A DNA stretch of 64,000 nt from Microvirga sp. ACRRW (GCF_022346925.1 NZ_JAKRNJ010000007.1:87974-151973), one strand, 5' to 3'; positions 47,034 through 56,512 are shown, counted from the first letter of the stretch. Numbers and translations are program-made. Notes: a model not told the origin generated them from the letters alone.

Positions 47034-48608
47034 ATGACGCACCTCTCCCGCCGCGCCCTCCTGCAAAGCCTGCTTGCTGCCACCGCTCTCTCAGCCTGGG
47101 GTGGGGATGCTCTCGCGCAAGCCCAGCAGAGCGCCGTGCCGGCTCCGAATCCATTCCGATTCGAGGATGTGGTGCGCCGTGCGCGGGAATTGTCGGGCGC
47201 GCCGTTCGAGGCGTCGACCGCCCAGCTGCCCGAGCCGCTCAATCGCCTGAGCTTCGATGATTACCGCGACATCCGCTTCCGCCCGGACAAGGCGCTGCTC
47301 GCTACCGGCAACGGTCCATTCCGGATGCAGCTCTTCCATCTCGGCTTCCTTTATCAGCGTCCCGTCACCGTCAACGTCATCCGCGACGGCGTGCCGACGC
47401 CGATTCCCTACCAGCGCGAGCTGTTCGATTACGGCCGCAACAAGATCGAGAAGCCCCTGCCGGTGAACCTGGGCTTTGCGGGCTTCCGCCTGCATTACCC
47501 GCTCAATAACCCGAAGGTGCTCGACGAGCTGATCGCCTTCCTCGGCGCGAGCTATTTCCGCTTTCTCGGCCGCGACCAGAAATACGGCCTCTCGGCGCGC
47601 GGGCTTGCCATCAACGTGGAAGGCGGCGAGCAGGAGGAGTTTCCGCATTTCCGCGAGTTCTGGGTCGAGATGCCCAAGCCCGACAGCGACCGGGCGACGA
47701 TCTTCGCGCTCCTCGACAGCCCCTCCGTTACTGGCGCCTACCGGTTCGAGGTCTATCCGTCGCGAGAAACCACTCTCGACGTCACGGCCACGCTCTTCCC
47801 GCGCCAGAAGATCGAGAATGTGGGGCTTGCTCCCCTCACCTCCATGTTCTTCGAAGGCGAGAACGACCGGAAGACCACGGATGATTACCGGATGGAGGTC
47901 CACGATTCGGATGGGCTGCTCATGCAGTCCGGCGCGGGCGAGTGGATCTGGCGTCCGCTGCGCAACCCCGGCGTGAAGAAGATCTCGTCCTTCTCCGACA
48001 AGAACCCGCGCGGTTTCGGCCTGATGCAGCGCGACCGGGTGTTCGAGAATTACCAGGACCTGGAAGCCTCCTATCATCAGCGCCCCGGCTATTGGGTCGA
48101 GCCCGTGGGCGAGTGGGGCGAGGGCTGGGTGGAGCTTGCGGAGATCCCGACGCCAGACGAGACGCACGACAACATCGTCGCCTATTGGCAGCCTGCAAAG
48201 CCCCTGGAACCCGGTCAGGAGACGACGTTCTCCTATCGTCTGCGTGCGGCGGGCGCCATCGGCGCTATGCATCCTGGGGCTAAGGCGATCAACACCTTCC
48301 AGACGCCGCCCCGCGCCAGCGGCTCGAACAGCCCGAGCGACCGCACGCATCGCCGCTTCATCGTCGATTTCGCGGGCAGCGACCTCGCCTACTACGTGGA
48401 CTCTCCGGATCAGGTGCAGCTGGTGCCCTCCACGTCCATGGGGCAGATCACCCACACCTTCGTCATGCCGAACGAGCACATCAAGGGCTTCCGCGCCGCC
48501 ATCGACGTGAAGCTGGAACCCGGTCAATCCACGGACCTGCGCGCGTTCCTGAAAGCCGGGAATCGGGCGCTGACGGAAACCTGGACCTATCCCTGGGCCG
48601 TGGAGTGA
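47034..48608 (+). CDS. OpgD/OpgG-type periplasmic glucan biosynthesis protein (second copy)
   Basis: The N-terminus MTHLSRRALLQSLLAATALS is a twin-arginine signal ending GDALAQ. The MdoG domain follows with GFAGFRLHYPL, FLGASYFRFLGR, YGLSARGLAINV, VHDSDGLLMQSGAGEWIWRP and NPRGFGLMQRDR. Its 524 residues align in order with the copy at 33533, but the sequences differ widely, so the duplication is old. The two may act on different glucan substrates. No opgH is nearby. A palindromic repeat with a T run follows and may end the transcript. Confidence 0.9.
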   Translation: MTHLSRRALLQSLLAATALSAWGGDALAQAQQSAVPAPNPFRFEDVVRRARELSGAPFEASTAQLPEPLNRLSFDDYRDIRFRPDKALLATGNGPFRMQLFHLGFLYQRPVTVNVIRDGVPTPIPYQRELFDYGRNKIEKPLPVNLGFAGFRLHYPLNNPKVLDELIAFLGASYFRFLGRDQKYGLSARGLAINVEGGEQEEFPHFREFWVEMPKPDSDRATIFALLDSPSVTGAYRFEVYPSRETTLDVTATLFPRQKIENVGLAPLTSMFFEGENDRKTTDDYRMEVHDSDGLLMQSGAGEWIWRPLRNPGVKKISSFSDKNPRGFGLMQRDRVFENYQDLEASYHQRPGYWVEPVGEWGEGWVELAEIPTPDETHDNIVAYWQPAKPLEPGQETTFSYRLRAAGAIGAMHPGAKAINTFQTPPRASGSNSPSDRTHRRFIVDFAGSDLAYYVDSPDQVQLVPSTSMGQITHTFVMPNEHIKGFRAAIDVKLEPGQSTDLRAFLKAGNRALTETWTYPWAVE

Positions 48609-48675
48609 TCCCTCACGAGCGTCCTCCCGGGGCTGCGGAGCCGAGCCGGGAGCGTTGGGCGAGAGGGCGCAGATC

Positions 48676-48782
48676 CCCTCTCCCGAGCGGGAGAGGGGCA
48701 GGGGTGAGGGAGCGCCCTGTCCGGAGAGGTCATGCCCTCACCCGGACCTCCGGTCCGACCTCTCCCGCCCGGGAGAGGTTTT
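48676..48782 (+). repeat. Palindromic repeat after the second OpgD-like gene
   Basis: CCTCTCCCGAGCGGGAGAGG is itself a hairpin; a similar hairpin CTCTCCCGCCCGGGAGAG follows at 48758-48777, and GGGTGAGGG opposes CCCTCACCC between them. TTTT after the right hairpin (48779-48782) makes it a plausible terminator for the glucan gene. This is another dispersed element type of GC-rich alphaproteobacteria. Confidence 0.8.
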
Positions 48783-48802
48783 CCTGCGCCACATCCTGCT
48801 TA

Positions 48803-48836
48803 CGATCTCGGCTCGGCTTACGCCGTCCGGGATGCG
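48803..48836 (+). repeat. Half copy of the palindromic element seen at 21356
   Basis: The stretch shares CGGCTTACGCCGTCCGGGAT with the right half of the 21356-21456 element and differs around it. The left half is missing here, so this is a degraded or partial copy. Confidence 0.75.
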
Positions 48837-49305
48837 CCCTCCGATCAATGTTCTTCTTTTGTTCTTGACTTTGGTCCTAACCTTGGCTATGGGTTGGATG
48901 TCCCGGCTCAATGAGGGGCGCGCTCGCGAGGCGTCGTGATTGTCGGAGCCGGGAGCGGTCCTGTGTCAGGCTTCGCAAGCCTGTCGGCGGGAGGCCCATC
49001 GTTGAAAGACACGGTGTACGCCTAAAAGAACCGTGCGCGAGGAGCCGTCGGGTTCTTCTCTCACTCACACAGCCGAGCCAGACGCCTCCTCGCGCCTCCC
49101 TCGACACCAAAACCTCGCAGCCACAAGCTCGCGAGGCCATTCCCGCATGCCTTCGCCCGCGCTCTTTGACACTCCCCTGCTCTTCTTCCGATTTTCGTTG
49201 CCGGAATTGGAAGAATGCGAGTGGCCTTGCAAAGCGCATCGGAACCGCGCAGAACCGAGCCCTGAACGCGCACAGGTTGTTGGCGCAAAGGCAGGGGCGA
49301 GTGCG
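48837..49305. other. Intergenic stretch upstream of the ABC importer
   Basis: No convincing gene is visible. A hydrophobic reading near 48850-48940 has no ribosome site. CACGGT (49010-49015) and ACCGTG (49030-49035) form a weak inverted repeat. I found no TPP or other riboswitch core although the importer is of the THI5-like group. Confidence 0.6.
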
Positions 49306-50319
49306 ATGAGGCGGAATGCTTGGACAGCAGGGCTGCTGGCGGTTCTGACCGGCTGGAGCGCAGGCTCCGCCATGGCGCAGCAGCCTTTGCGCGACATCAC
49401 CTTCGGCACCAACTGGCTCGCCCAAGCCGAGCACGGTGGCTATTACCAGGCGCTCGCGGATGGCACCTATGAGAAATACGGCCTGAAGGTCACCATCGTG
49501 CCGGGCGGGCCGCGTGCCAACAACCGCATGCTCATGAGTGTCGGCAAACTCGACTTCTACATGGGCGGTAGCCTGATTCAGGCTTTCTCGGCGGTGGAAA
49601 AGAACATTCCGACCGTTGTCGTCGCCGCGCACTTCCAGAAAGACCCGCAGATTCTGATGAGCCATCCGGGCCAGGGCCTCGACAGCTTTACCGATCTGAA
49701 AAAATCGAACGACATCCTGCTCTCGAAGGACGGCACGGCCACCTTCTTTCAATGGATGAAGGCGGAGTTCGGCTTCAAGGACGAACAGGTCAAACCCTAT
49801 GGCTTCAATCCCGCCCCTTTCATCGCCAACAGCCGAGCGGTGCAGCAGGGCTACGTGACTTCCGATCCGCTGGTGATCGGCAAAGCCGCAGGCTTCGCAC
49901 CCAACGTGTTCCTCCTCGCCGATCATGGCTTCAGCACCTATTCGACCACCATCGAGACGCGGCGCGACGTGGTGGAGAAGGATGCGAACCTCGTGCAGCG
50001 CTTCGTCGATGCCTCCACCCTCGGCTGGTACACCTATCTCTACGGCGACAACGCGAAGGGCAACGCGCTCATCAAACGCGACAACCCTGAGATGACGGAC
50101 GAGATCCTCACCTACGCCGTCACGAAGCTGAAGGAACATGGCATCGTCGATTCCGGCGACGCGCAGAAGCACGGCATCGGCGCCATGTCGGATGCGCGCA
50201 TGAAGGACTTCTTCGACAAGATGGTCAAAGCCGGCCTCTTCAAAGCCGATCTCGATTATACGAAGGCCTACACGCTCCAATTCGTGAATAAGGGCGTCGG
50301 GCTCGAGCTGAAGAAATAA
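49306..50319 (+). CDS. NMT1/THI5-like ABC transporter substrate-binding protein
   Basis: ATG 49306 begins a signal peptide MRRNAWTAGLLAVLTG ending SAMAQ (residue 25). The mature protein reads ITFGTNWLAQAEHGGYYQAL, GKLDFYMGGSLIQAF and FNPAPFIANSRAVQQGYVTSDP, the pattern of the SsuA/THI5 receptor group that binds sulfonates, nitrate, thiamine-pyrimidine or riboflavin-type ligands. ATPase and permease genes follow directly. Longer readings upstream look non-coding. The ligand is unknown. Confidence 0.9.
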   Translation: MRRNAWTAGLLAVLTGWSAGSAMAQQPLRDITFGTNWLAQAEHGGYYQALADGTYEKYGLKVTIVPGGPRANNRMLMSVGKLDFYMGGSLIQAFSAVEKNIPTVVVAAHFQKDPQILMSHPGQGLDSFTDLKKSNDILLSKDGTATFFQWMKAEFGFKDEQVKPYGFNPAPFIANSRAVQQGYVTSDPLVIGKAAGFAPNVFLLADHGFSTYSTTIETRRDVVEKDANLVQRFVDASTLGWYTYLYGDNAKGNALIKRDNPEMTDEILTYAVTKLKEHGIVDSGDAQKHGIGAMSDARMKDFFDKMVKAGLFKADLDYTKAYTLQFVNKGVGLELKK

Positions 50320-50332
50320 CGCCTGTTCTATC

Positions 50333-51109
50333 ATGACCGCATCCACGCTCGTTTCGCTCAATCAGGTGAGCAAGGTTTTCGCCAACGGCGTAATGGCTCT
50401 GGATCGTTTCGATCTCGATGTTCGGCAGGGCGAATTCCTCTCTCTCCTCGGCCCGTCGGGCTGCGGAAAATCGACGGTCTTGCGTCTCATCGCAGGCCTG
50501 ACCGAGCCCACATCGGGAAGCGTCACTTGGCCCGGCTCCTTCGACGCGGATCATCGCAGCGAAATCGGCTTCGTGTTTCAGGAGCCGACGCTGATGCCGT
50601 GGGCCGATGTGGCGGACAATGTATGGCTGCCTTTGCGCCTGCGTGGGGTATCCCGGAAGGAAGCGAGGGAGCGCATCGCGGAGAGCCTCGCTCTCGTCGG
50701 CCTGGAGGATTTCGCGAAAGCCTATCCGCGCGAATTGTCCGGCGGCATGAAGATGCGTGTCTCGATTGCGCGCGCACTCAGCGTCAAGCCGCGCCTTCTC
50801 CTCATGGACGAGCCCTTCGCGGCGCTCGACGAGATCACGCGGTTCAAGCTGAATGACGACCTGCTCAAGCTGAAAGCCGAGCTGAACTGCACCATCGTGT
50901 TCGTGACGCATTCCATCTACGAGAGCGCCTATCTCTCGAACCGCATCGCGGTTCTGACTCCGCGTCCGGGCCGCGTCGTCGCGGAGATCCCCGGTGCTCC
51001 TGAGTACGAACGCGGCAGCGATTTCCGCACGAGCCGGGCTTACGCGGAACTGTGCCGTCACGTATCGCAGATTCTCACGCGCAATCTGGCGGACGGGAGT
51101 CTGTCATGA
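50333..51109 (+). CDS. ABC transporter ATPase (SsuB/TauB type)
   Basis: This 258-residue ATPase has Walker A GPSGCGKSTVL (about 42-52), Q-loop FVFQEPTLMPWA, signature ELSGGMKMRVSIARAL, Walker B LLLMDEPFAALD and the switch His in VFVTHSIYES. The FQEPTLMPW motif is usual in the nitrate/sulfonate/taurine branch. It energises the importer formed with the following permease; its stop overlaps the permease ATG by 4 nt. Confidence 0.94.
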   Translation: MTASTLVSLNQVSKVFANGVMALDRFDLDVRQGEFLSLLGPSGCGKSTVLRLIAGLTEPTSGSVTWPGSFDADHRSEIGFVFQEPTLMPWADVADNVWLPLRLRGVSRKEARERIAESLALVGLEDFAKAYPRELSGGMKMRVSIARALSVKPRLLLMDEPFAALDEITRFKLNDDLLKLKAELNCTIVFVTHSIYESAYLSNRIAVLTPRPGRVVAEIPGAPEYERGSDFRTSRAYAELCRHVSQILTRNLADGSLS

Positions 51110-51921
51110 CGCGCAATCCGCTGAAGCTCATCCTGCCGCTCGCTGTTTTCGCCGCAGTCATCGCGTTCTGGGAAATCTACGTGCGCATGGCTGCCGTGCC
51201 TTCCTACATCCTGCCGACGCCGAGTCTCATCGCAAAGACGATGATGGCCGATTGGCCGCTACTCTCCGCCTCTCTCCTGGTCACACTGAAGACCACGCTC
51301 ACGGCCCTCGTTCTTGCCGTCATCGGCGGCACGGCTCTGGCGATGGCGTTGAGCCTGTCGCGCGTCGTCGAATATTCGCTCTATCCCTTCGCCGTCGTGC
51401 TGCAGGTGACGCCCGTCATCGCGATCGCTCCGCTCCTGCTGATCTACATGCCGCAAGAAATGGCAGTGCTGGCCTGCGCATGGCTCGTCGCCTTCTTTCC
51501 GATTCTGTCGAACACGATGCTGGGATTGCAGTCCGTCGATAGGAACCTGCTGGAGCTGTTCCGGCTCTACGGCGTTTCCGCAAGACAGGATTGGAAAGCT
51601 CGCCTTCAGTCCCGCCTGAAGGCTTTCTGGTATCTGCGCCGTCCGGCAGCCCTGCCCGCCTTCCTTGCAGGCTTGCGGATTGCGGGCGGCCTCTCCCTCA
51701 TCGGCGCCGTCGTGGCCGAAATGGCTGCGGGCTCGGCGGGGGCGGGCTCGGGGCTGGCCTATCGCATCATCGAGAGCCAGTACCGGCTCAATATTCCTCG
51801 TCTCTTCGCGGCCCTGGTTCTCTTGGCGTTGACGGGTGTAGCGCTATTTCTCTTTTTGAGCCTCCTGACCCGCGTCCTGCTGCGTCATTGGCATGAAAGC
51901 GCCCTCCCTCGGGAGGCATGA
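51106..51921 (+). CDS. ABC transporter permease (SsuC/TauC type)
   Basis: ATG 51106 lies in the ATPase stop (ATGA). The 271-residue protein has about six helices; VPSYILPTPSLI is typical of this branch after the first helix, and the EAA-like coupling loop is near 160-190 (LPAFLAGLRIAGGLSLIGAVVAEM). It forms the pore for the preceding receptor and ATPase. No further operon gene follows; a MarR gene starts 93 nt downstream. Confidence 0.93.
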   Translation: MTRNPLKLILPLAVFAAVIAFWEIYVRMAAVPSYILPTPSLIAKTMMADWPLLSASLLVTLKTTLTALVLAVIGGTALAMALSLSRVVEYSLYPFAVVLQVTPVIAIAPLLLIYMPQEMAVLACAWLVAFFPILSNTMLGLQSVDRNLLELFRLYGVSARQDWKARLQSRLKAFWYLRRPAALPAFLAGLRIAGGLSLIGAVVAEMAAGSAGAGSGLAYRIIESQYRLNIPRLFAALVLLALTGVALFLFLSLLTRVLLRHWHESALPREA

Positions 51922-51938
51922 TGCGAGATCTGTTGATG

Positions 51939-51956
51939 GATGACAGGTCTGTCATC
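51939..51956 (+). promoter_or_regulatory. 18-bp palindrome upstream of the MarR gene
   Basis: GATGACAG and CTGTCATC are perfect arms around GT, 58 nt before the marR ATG. MarR-family dimers bind palindromes of this length and often repress their own genes, so this is a good self-regulation site. Confidence 0.6.
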
Positions 51957-52014
51957 GAAACGTCATGAGTTCCTGCTCATGGTGGTATAAGAGCTAGCAT
52001 CAGAGAGGTCTCTC

Positions 52015-52542
52015 ATGGACAAGGACATCATTCATCCGGGCGTGAAGAGCGTCGGCTGGTCCCTCGTCCAGGCATCGCGCCTCCATCGCAGCCGCACGGG
52101 AGACAAGCTCTCCGAGCTCGGCCTCTTCGCAGGCCAGGAACAGGTTCTCCAGGCTCTTGCCAGCTCCGGCCCCATGACCATGGGCGATCTCGCCACCATC
52201 CTGCGCGTGCGCCCGCCTACAGCCTCCAAGACTGTGTCGCGCCTCTCTACCCTCAAACTCGTCGAGCGGCACACGGAGCCGGGCGATGCACGGGTCGTGC
52301 GCGTGAAGCTGACCAAGGAAGGCAAGCGTAAGGCCGCTGCTATCGATGCCCTCTGGGACGAGGTTGAAGCCGAGCTTCTCGCAGGCTTCGACAACAAGGA
52401 CCGGAAGCGCCTGCGCAAGCTGCTGCGCAAGGCCGCCAAGAACCTCGCCAGCGTCACGGGCGCCGATCAGACCGGCTTCGAAGCCGAGGAAGATCTGGAG
52501 GATCTGGGCTCGGAAGAACCCGAACTCGCCGCAACGGCTTAA
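52015..52542 (+). CDS. MarR family transcriptional regulator
   Basis: This 175-residue regulator has a winged helix-turn-helix (about 45-110): LASSGPMTMGDLATILRVRPPTASKTVSRL is the recognition part, and HTEPGDARVVRVKLTKEGK is the wing. An acidic tail (EAEEDLEDLGSEEPEL) is unusual in length. The adjacent palindrome suggests autoregulation. Targets could include the upstream importer or the downstream hydroxyacid dehydrogenase; the ligand is unknown. Confidence 0.92.
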   Translation: MDKDIIHPGVKSVGWSLVQASRLHRSRTGDKLSELGLFAGQEQVLQALASSGPMTMGDLATILRVRPPTASKTVSRLSTLKLVERHTEPGDARVVRVKLTKEGKRKAAAIDALWDEVEAELLAGFDNKDRKRLRKLLRKAAKNLASVTGADQTGFEAEEDLEDLGSEEPELAATA

Positions 52543-52650
52543 AAGCACCATCCAAAGCTCTTTGGTTTCCGGGAATGCGGGGTCCATCGCATCCGGCGTG
52601 AACTTGCTCTATCGTGACGGCACGAGACAGCAGGAGCCGGACCTTTTGCC

Positions 52651-52953
52651 ATGAGTGATGAGCCGATCAGCAGCCTTCCCGGCATAGGTCCCGTCACGCA
52701 GGGCTGGCTGAAAGAAGTTGGCATCCGCACGCCTTCCGATCTTAAAGCCATCGGCTCCATCGAGGCCTATCGCCGCCTCAAATTCATGCTCCCCCGTCGG
52801 GTTAGTCTCAATGCCCTATACGCGTTGGAGGCCGCATTGCGCGGTTGCCATTGGCTCGACCTGCCCCAGGATGTGAAGACATCCCTGCAGCAAGAGGCAA
52901 AAGCAATCGATGCAGCCTTTCGCCGGGGCCCCGCATCCCGCTGTTCGATATGA
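52651..52953 (+). CDS. TfoX C-terminal domain protein
   Basis: The 100-residue protein is a stand-alone TfoX_C domain: LPGIGPVTQGWLKEVGIRTPSDLKAIG is a helix-hairpin-helix-like start, followed by AYRRLKFMLPRRVSLNALYALEAAL and HWLDLP. Such proteins are small and cytoplasmic; the full TfoX/Sxy controls competence genes, but the role of the isolated domain is unknown. The next gene begins 16 nt downstream. Confidence 0.88.
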   Translation: MSDEPISSLPGIGPVTQGWLKEVGIRTPSDLKAIGSIEAYRRLKFMLPRRVSLNALYALEAALRGCHWLDLPQDVKTSLQQEAKAIDAAFRRGPASRCSI

Positions 52954-52969
52954 CGAGAGAAGGAAGCCC

Positions 52970-53935
52970 ATGAGCAAAGCCGATATCCTCATGACCGCCC
53001 CGATGATGCCTGTCGTCATGGATGCTCTCGACAAGGCGTTCAATCTCCACAAGCTCTGGGAGCAAACGGATCGGGAAAGTTTTCTGCGCGAGATCGGCCC
53101 GCGCATTCGCGGCGTTGCCACCAGCACCCTGTTCGGCCGCATGGATGCGAGCCTGTTCGAGCCGCTGCCCAATCTCGAAATCGTATCCAGCTTCGGCGTC
53201 GGTTATGACAATGTGGATGTGACGGAAGCAGCCAAGCGCCAGGTGATCGTCACCAACACGCCGGACGTGCTGAACGACGAAGTGGCGGACCTCACCCTCG
53301 GATTGCTGCTTGCCACCTTACGCAAGATCCCGCAGGCGGACCGTTACTTACGCGCAGGGCAATGGCTGAAGGCCTCCTTCCCGCTTTCGTCGACCTTACG
53401 CGAACGCAAGGTTGGCATCGTCGGCCTCGGGCGCATCGGCAAGGCCATCGCGAGACGTCTCGAAGGCTTCGATGTAAGCATCGCTTATCATGGCCGCACG
53501 CGGCAGGAAGGTGTTTCCTACACCTATCATCCGACGCTCATCGGAATGGCTGAAGCCTGCGATGTGTTGATCGTCATCACGCCGGGCGGCGCCGGCACGA
53601 AGCATCTCATAAACGCGGATGTGTTGAAGGCGCTTGGTCCTACAGGCGTTCTCATCAACGTGGCGCGCGGCAGCGTGGTGGATGAGCAGGCACTGATCGA
53701 GGCATTGAAGTCCGGCACTATCCTCACCGCAGGTCTCGACGTGTACGACGACGAGCCGCGCGTGCCGCAGGAACTGATCGACATAGAGCATGTGGTGCTC
53801 CTGCCCCACATCGCCTCCGGCTCCGTTCACACGCGCAACGCCATGGGTCAGCTCGTCGCCGACAACCTGATCTCCTGGTTCGCCGGCAAGGGCCCGCTGA
53901 CGCCTGTGTCGGAAACGCCTTACACCAAGGCTTAA
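52970..53935 (+). CDS. D-2-hydroxyacid dehydrogenase (NAD(P)-dependent)
   Basis: ATG 52970 has AGAAGGA upstream. The 321-residue protein has the lip domain (about 1-100), the coenzyme motif VGLGRIGKAIARRLEGF (about 146-162), the catalytic Arg in NVARGSVVDEQAL, the Glu in DVYDDEPRVP and the His in LPHIASGS. It is of the glyoxylate/hydroxypyruvate or 2-ketogluconate reductase group; neighbours in sugar-acid catabolism fit that. Its stop overlaps the converging SDR stop within TTAA. Confidence 0.9.
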   Translation: MSKADILMTAPMMPVVMDALDKAFNLHKLWEQTDRESFLREIGPRIRGVATSTLFGRMDASLFEPLPNLEIVSSFGVGYDNVDVTEAAKRQVIVTNTPDVLNDEVADLTLGLLLATLRKIPQADRYLRAGQWLKASFPLSSTLRERKVGIVGLGRIGKAIARRLEGFDVSIAYHGRTRQEGVSYTYHPTLIGMAEACDVLIVITPGGAGTKHLINADVLKALGPTGVLINVARGSVVDEQALIEALKSGTILTAGLDVYDDEPRVPQELIDIEHVVLLPHIASGSVHTRNAMGQLVADNLISWFAGKGPLTPVSETPYTKA

Positions 53936-54678
53936 AGCGCGAACCCGCCATCGACCATGTGGATGTGACCTGTCGCGTAGCTCGACTCATCGGAGGCGAG
54001 ATAGACGGCGAGCGCCGCCACTTCTTCCGGCGTGCCCAAGCGCCCCATCGGCTGCCGATCAATGAAGGCCTGACGCACTGCCTCGACACTCTGGCCGGAA
54101 TTCTCAGCGAGTGTTGCGATGCGCTGATCGAGCGATGGCGATTGCACGGTGCCGGGACAGATGGCGTTGGCGCGGATGCCCTGCTTGATAAAGTCAGCGG
54201 CCACCGCCTTAGTGAGGCCGATCACCGCCGCTTTCGTCGCACCATAGGCATAGCGGTTCGGGATGCCGCGCACGGAGGACGCGCCTGACGCGATGTTGAC
54301 GATGGAGCCACCGCCACTCTTGAGCATGCCCGGCAGAACGGCCTTAATCGTGCGGTGCATGGATTTCACGTTCAGGTCAAACGAGAAATCCCAATCCTCG
54401 TCGGAGCATTCGAGAACCGTGCCGTGATGCACGAAACCCGCCGCGTTCACGAGAACGTCGAAAGCACCCGCTTCATTGACGAGTGTCCCGATGACGCTGC
54501 TTGACCTGACATCCAACCTGCGGAGCGTTGCGCCTTCGAGATCCTCGAGCTTTGCCTCATTGACATCCGTTGCCCAGACATGTGCACCTTCGCGAAGAAA
54601 AGCTTGCGCGATGGCGCGCCCGATCCCCTGGCCTGCCGCCGTGACGAGGGCCGTTTTTCCTCTCAGCCGATCCGTCAT
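53932..54678 (-). CDS. Short-chain dehydrogenase, sugar-acid type
   Basis: The 248-residue SDR has the coenzyme motif TAAGQGIGRAIAQAF (about 12-26), NAAGFVHHG, the catalytic Ser in NIASGAS and YGATKAA (Tyr-x3-Lys). The C-terminal DESSYATGHIHMVDGGFAL is typical. It looks like 2-keto-3-deoxy-L-fuconate or related dehydrogenases. GGAGG precedes ATG 54678, and it follows the dehydratase gene by 25 nt, so it likely acts on the next intermediate in that pathway. Confidence 0.88.
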   Translation of the reverse strand: MTDRLRGKTALVTAAGQGIGRAIAQAFLREGAHVWATDVNEAKLEDLEGATLRRLDVRSSSVIGTLVNEAGAFDVLVNAAGFVHHGTVLECSDEDWDFSFDLNVKSMHRTIKAVLPGMLKSGGGSIVNIASGASSVRGIPNRYAYGATKAAVIGLTKAVAADFIKQGIRANAICPGTVQSPSLDQRIATLAENSGQSVEAVRQAFIDRQPMGRLGTPEEVAALAVYLASDESSYATGHIHMVDGGFAL

Positions 54679-54703
54679 GACGCCTCCAGTCGTTCTTGCC
54701 GCG

Positions 54704-56512
54704 TTAGTGGTTGTCGCGCGGCACGCCGAAGGTCTGAGCAACCTTCTGGTATTTCACCGCCGGTTTCAGCGTCATGCCCTCGGAGAGCTGATCGACCATC
54801 GAACGCTGGATCTCCTGCCACGGCGTCTGGCTCGCAGGATAGGCATAGCCGCCGCGCGCTTCGAGATCGGCGCGACGCTTCTCCAGCTCTTCGTTCGAGA
54901 GAAGAATGTCCGCCGTACGCTTGTTGAGATCGATGCGCACGCGGTCGCCCGATTGCAGCAATGCGAGACCACCCCCTGCCGCCGCCTCGGGCGAGGCATT
55001 GAGAATGGATGGCGTACCGGACGTGCCCGACTGGCGTCCATCGCCGATGCAGGGCAGCGAGAGCACGCCACGTTTGATGAGCGAGCCCGGCGGCTGCATG
55101 TTCACCACTTCCGCAGCGCCCGGATAACCGATGGGGCCGGCGCCGCGCATGATGAGGATCGTATGCTCGTCGATGTTGAGCGACGGATCGTCGATACGGT
55201 GGTGATAATCCTCCGGACCATCGAACACCACGACGCGGCCTTCGAACGCATTCGGATCATTCGGATTGTTGAGATAGCGCTCCTGGAATTCGGGGCTGAT
55301 CACGCTCGTCTTCATGATCGCGGAATCGAACAGCGTACCCTTGAGATTGAGGAAGCCAGCCTTCTCCTTCAACGGATTGTCGTAGGAGCGGATCACGTCG
55401 TGATCCCAGGTGAACTTGCCCTTGCAATTCTCGCCAATGGTGGTGCCGGTGCAGGTGATCGCATTCTCATGGATCTTGCCCGCGCCGATGAGCTCGGCCA
55501 TCACCGCAGGTAAGCCTCCCGCGCGGAAATATTCCTCGCCGAGATATTCGCCGGCGGGCTGAACGTTCACGAGGAGCGGGATCTCGAATCCGATGCGTTC
55601 CCAATCGTCGCAATCGAGCGGAACGCCGATATGCTTCGCGATCGCGTTGATGTGGATCGGCGCATTGGTCGAGCCGCCGATGGCGGCGTTCGCGACGATC
55701 ACGTTCTCGAACGCCTCGCGTGTCATGATGTCGGAAGGCTTCAGGTCCTCCCACACCATGTCGACGATGCGCTTGCCCGTCTCATAAGCCATCTGTCCGC
55801 GCTCGCGATACGGCGCGGGAACGGCAGCCGAGCCCGGCAGCGACATGCCGAGCGCTTCGGCCAATGCGTTCATGGTCGAAGCCGTGCCCATGGTGTTGCA
55901 GTGGCCTACCGAAGGTGCGGAGGAGCCGACGATGTCGATGAACTGCTGATAATCGATATCGCCTGCCGCATGACGTTCGCGGGCCTTCCACACGATGGTG
56001 CCGGAACCGGTGCGCTCGCCGTGGTGCCAACCGTTGAGCATGGGGCCCACATTGAGTGAGATCGCTGGAATGTTCACGGTCGCCGCCGCCATCAGGCAAG
56101 CCGGCATGGTCTTGTCGCAGCCGGTGAGCAGCACAACGCCATCGAGGGGATAGCCGTAGAGCACTTCCACGAGGGAGAGATAAGCGAGGTTGCGGTCGAG
56201 GCAGGCCGTGGGGCGCTTGCCCGTTTCCTGAATCGGATGGCATGGAAACTCGAAGGCCACGCCGCCCGCAGCCGTGATGCCATCGCGCACACGCTTGGCG
56301 AGCTCTAGGTGATGCCGGTTGCAGGGCGAGAGATCGGACCCTGTCTGCGCGATTCCGATGATCGGCTTCTTGCCCTGCAGTTCCTTTCCGGTGAGGCCGA
56401 AATTCAGATAACGCTCGAGATAGAGCGCGGTCATGCCGGGGTTGTCCGGGTTGTCGAACCAGAGACGGGAGCGAAGCTGATCCGGAGTGCGGCGGTGGGG
56501 CCTGTCAGCCAT
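54704..56512 (-). CDS. IlvD/Edd family sugar-acid dehydratase (arabonate/xylonate type)
   Basis: This 602-residue dehydratase has Fe-S ligand Cys in [16 protein letters not shown] and in [11 protein letters not shown], and [18 protein letters not shown]-terminal [23 protein letters not shown] is typical of the sugar-acid branch rather than branched-chain IlvD. It removes water from an aldonate to give a 2-keto-3-deoxy acid in the cytoplasm. ATG 56512 has AAGGA 8 nt upstream. The SDR follows, and a KDPG-type aldolase is 1.7 kb away. The exact sugar acid is inferred only. Confidence 0.9.
   Translation of the reverse strand: MADRPHRRTPDQLRSRLWFDNPDNPGMTALYLERYLNFGLTGKELQGKKPIIGIAQTGSDLSPCNRHHLELAKRVRDGITAAGGVAFEFPCHPIQETGKRPTACLDRNLAYLSLVEVLYGYPLDGVVLLTGCDKTMPACLMAAATVNIPAISLNVGPMLNGWHHGERTGSGTIVWKARERHAAGDIDYQQFIDIVGSSAPSVGHCNTMGTASTMNALAEALGMSLPGSAAVPAPYRERGQMAYETGKRIVDMVWEDLKPSDIMTREAFENVIVANAAIGGSTNAPIHINAIAKHIGVPLDCDDWERIGFEIPLLVNVQPAGEYLGEEYFRAGGLPAVMAELIGAGKIHENAITCTGTTIGENCKGKFTWDHDVIRSYDNPLKEKAGFLNLKGTLFDSAIMKTSVISPEFQERYLNNPNDPNAFEGRVVVFDGPEDYHHRIDDPSLNIDEHTILIMRGAGPIGYPGAAEVVNMQPPGSLIKRGVLSLPCIGDGRQSGTSGTPSILNASPEAAAGGGLALLQSGDRVRIDLNKRTADILLSNEELEKRRADLEARGGYAYPASQTPWQEIQRSMVDQLSEGMTLKPAVKYQKVAQTFGVPRDNH

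Noticed and set aside
48655..48939. A 94-codon frame with a hydrophobic end after the second OpgD-like gene
   Set aside because: Most of it is palindromic repeat and no start signal precedes the hydrophobic part.
48837..49305. Possible thiamine riboswitch before the THI5-like importer
   Set aside because: No conserved TPP core such as CTGAGA with its partner could be found.
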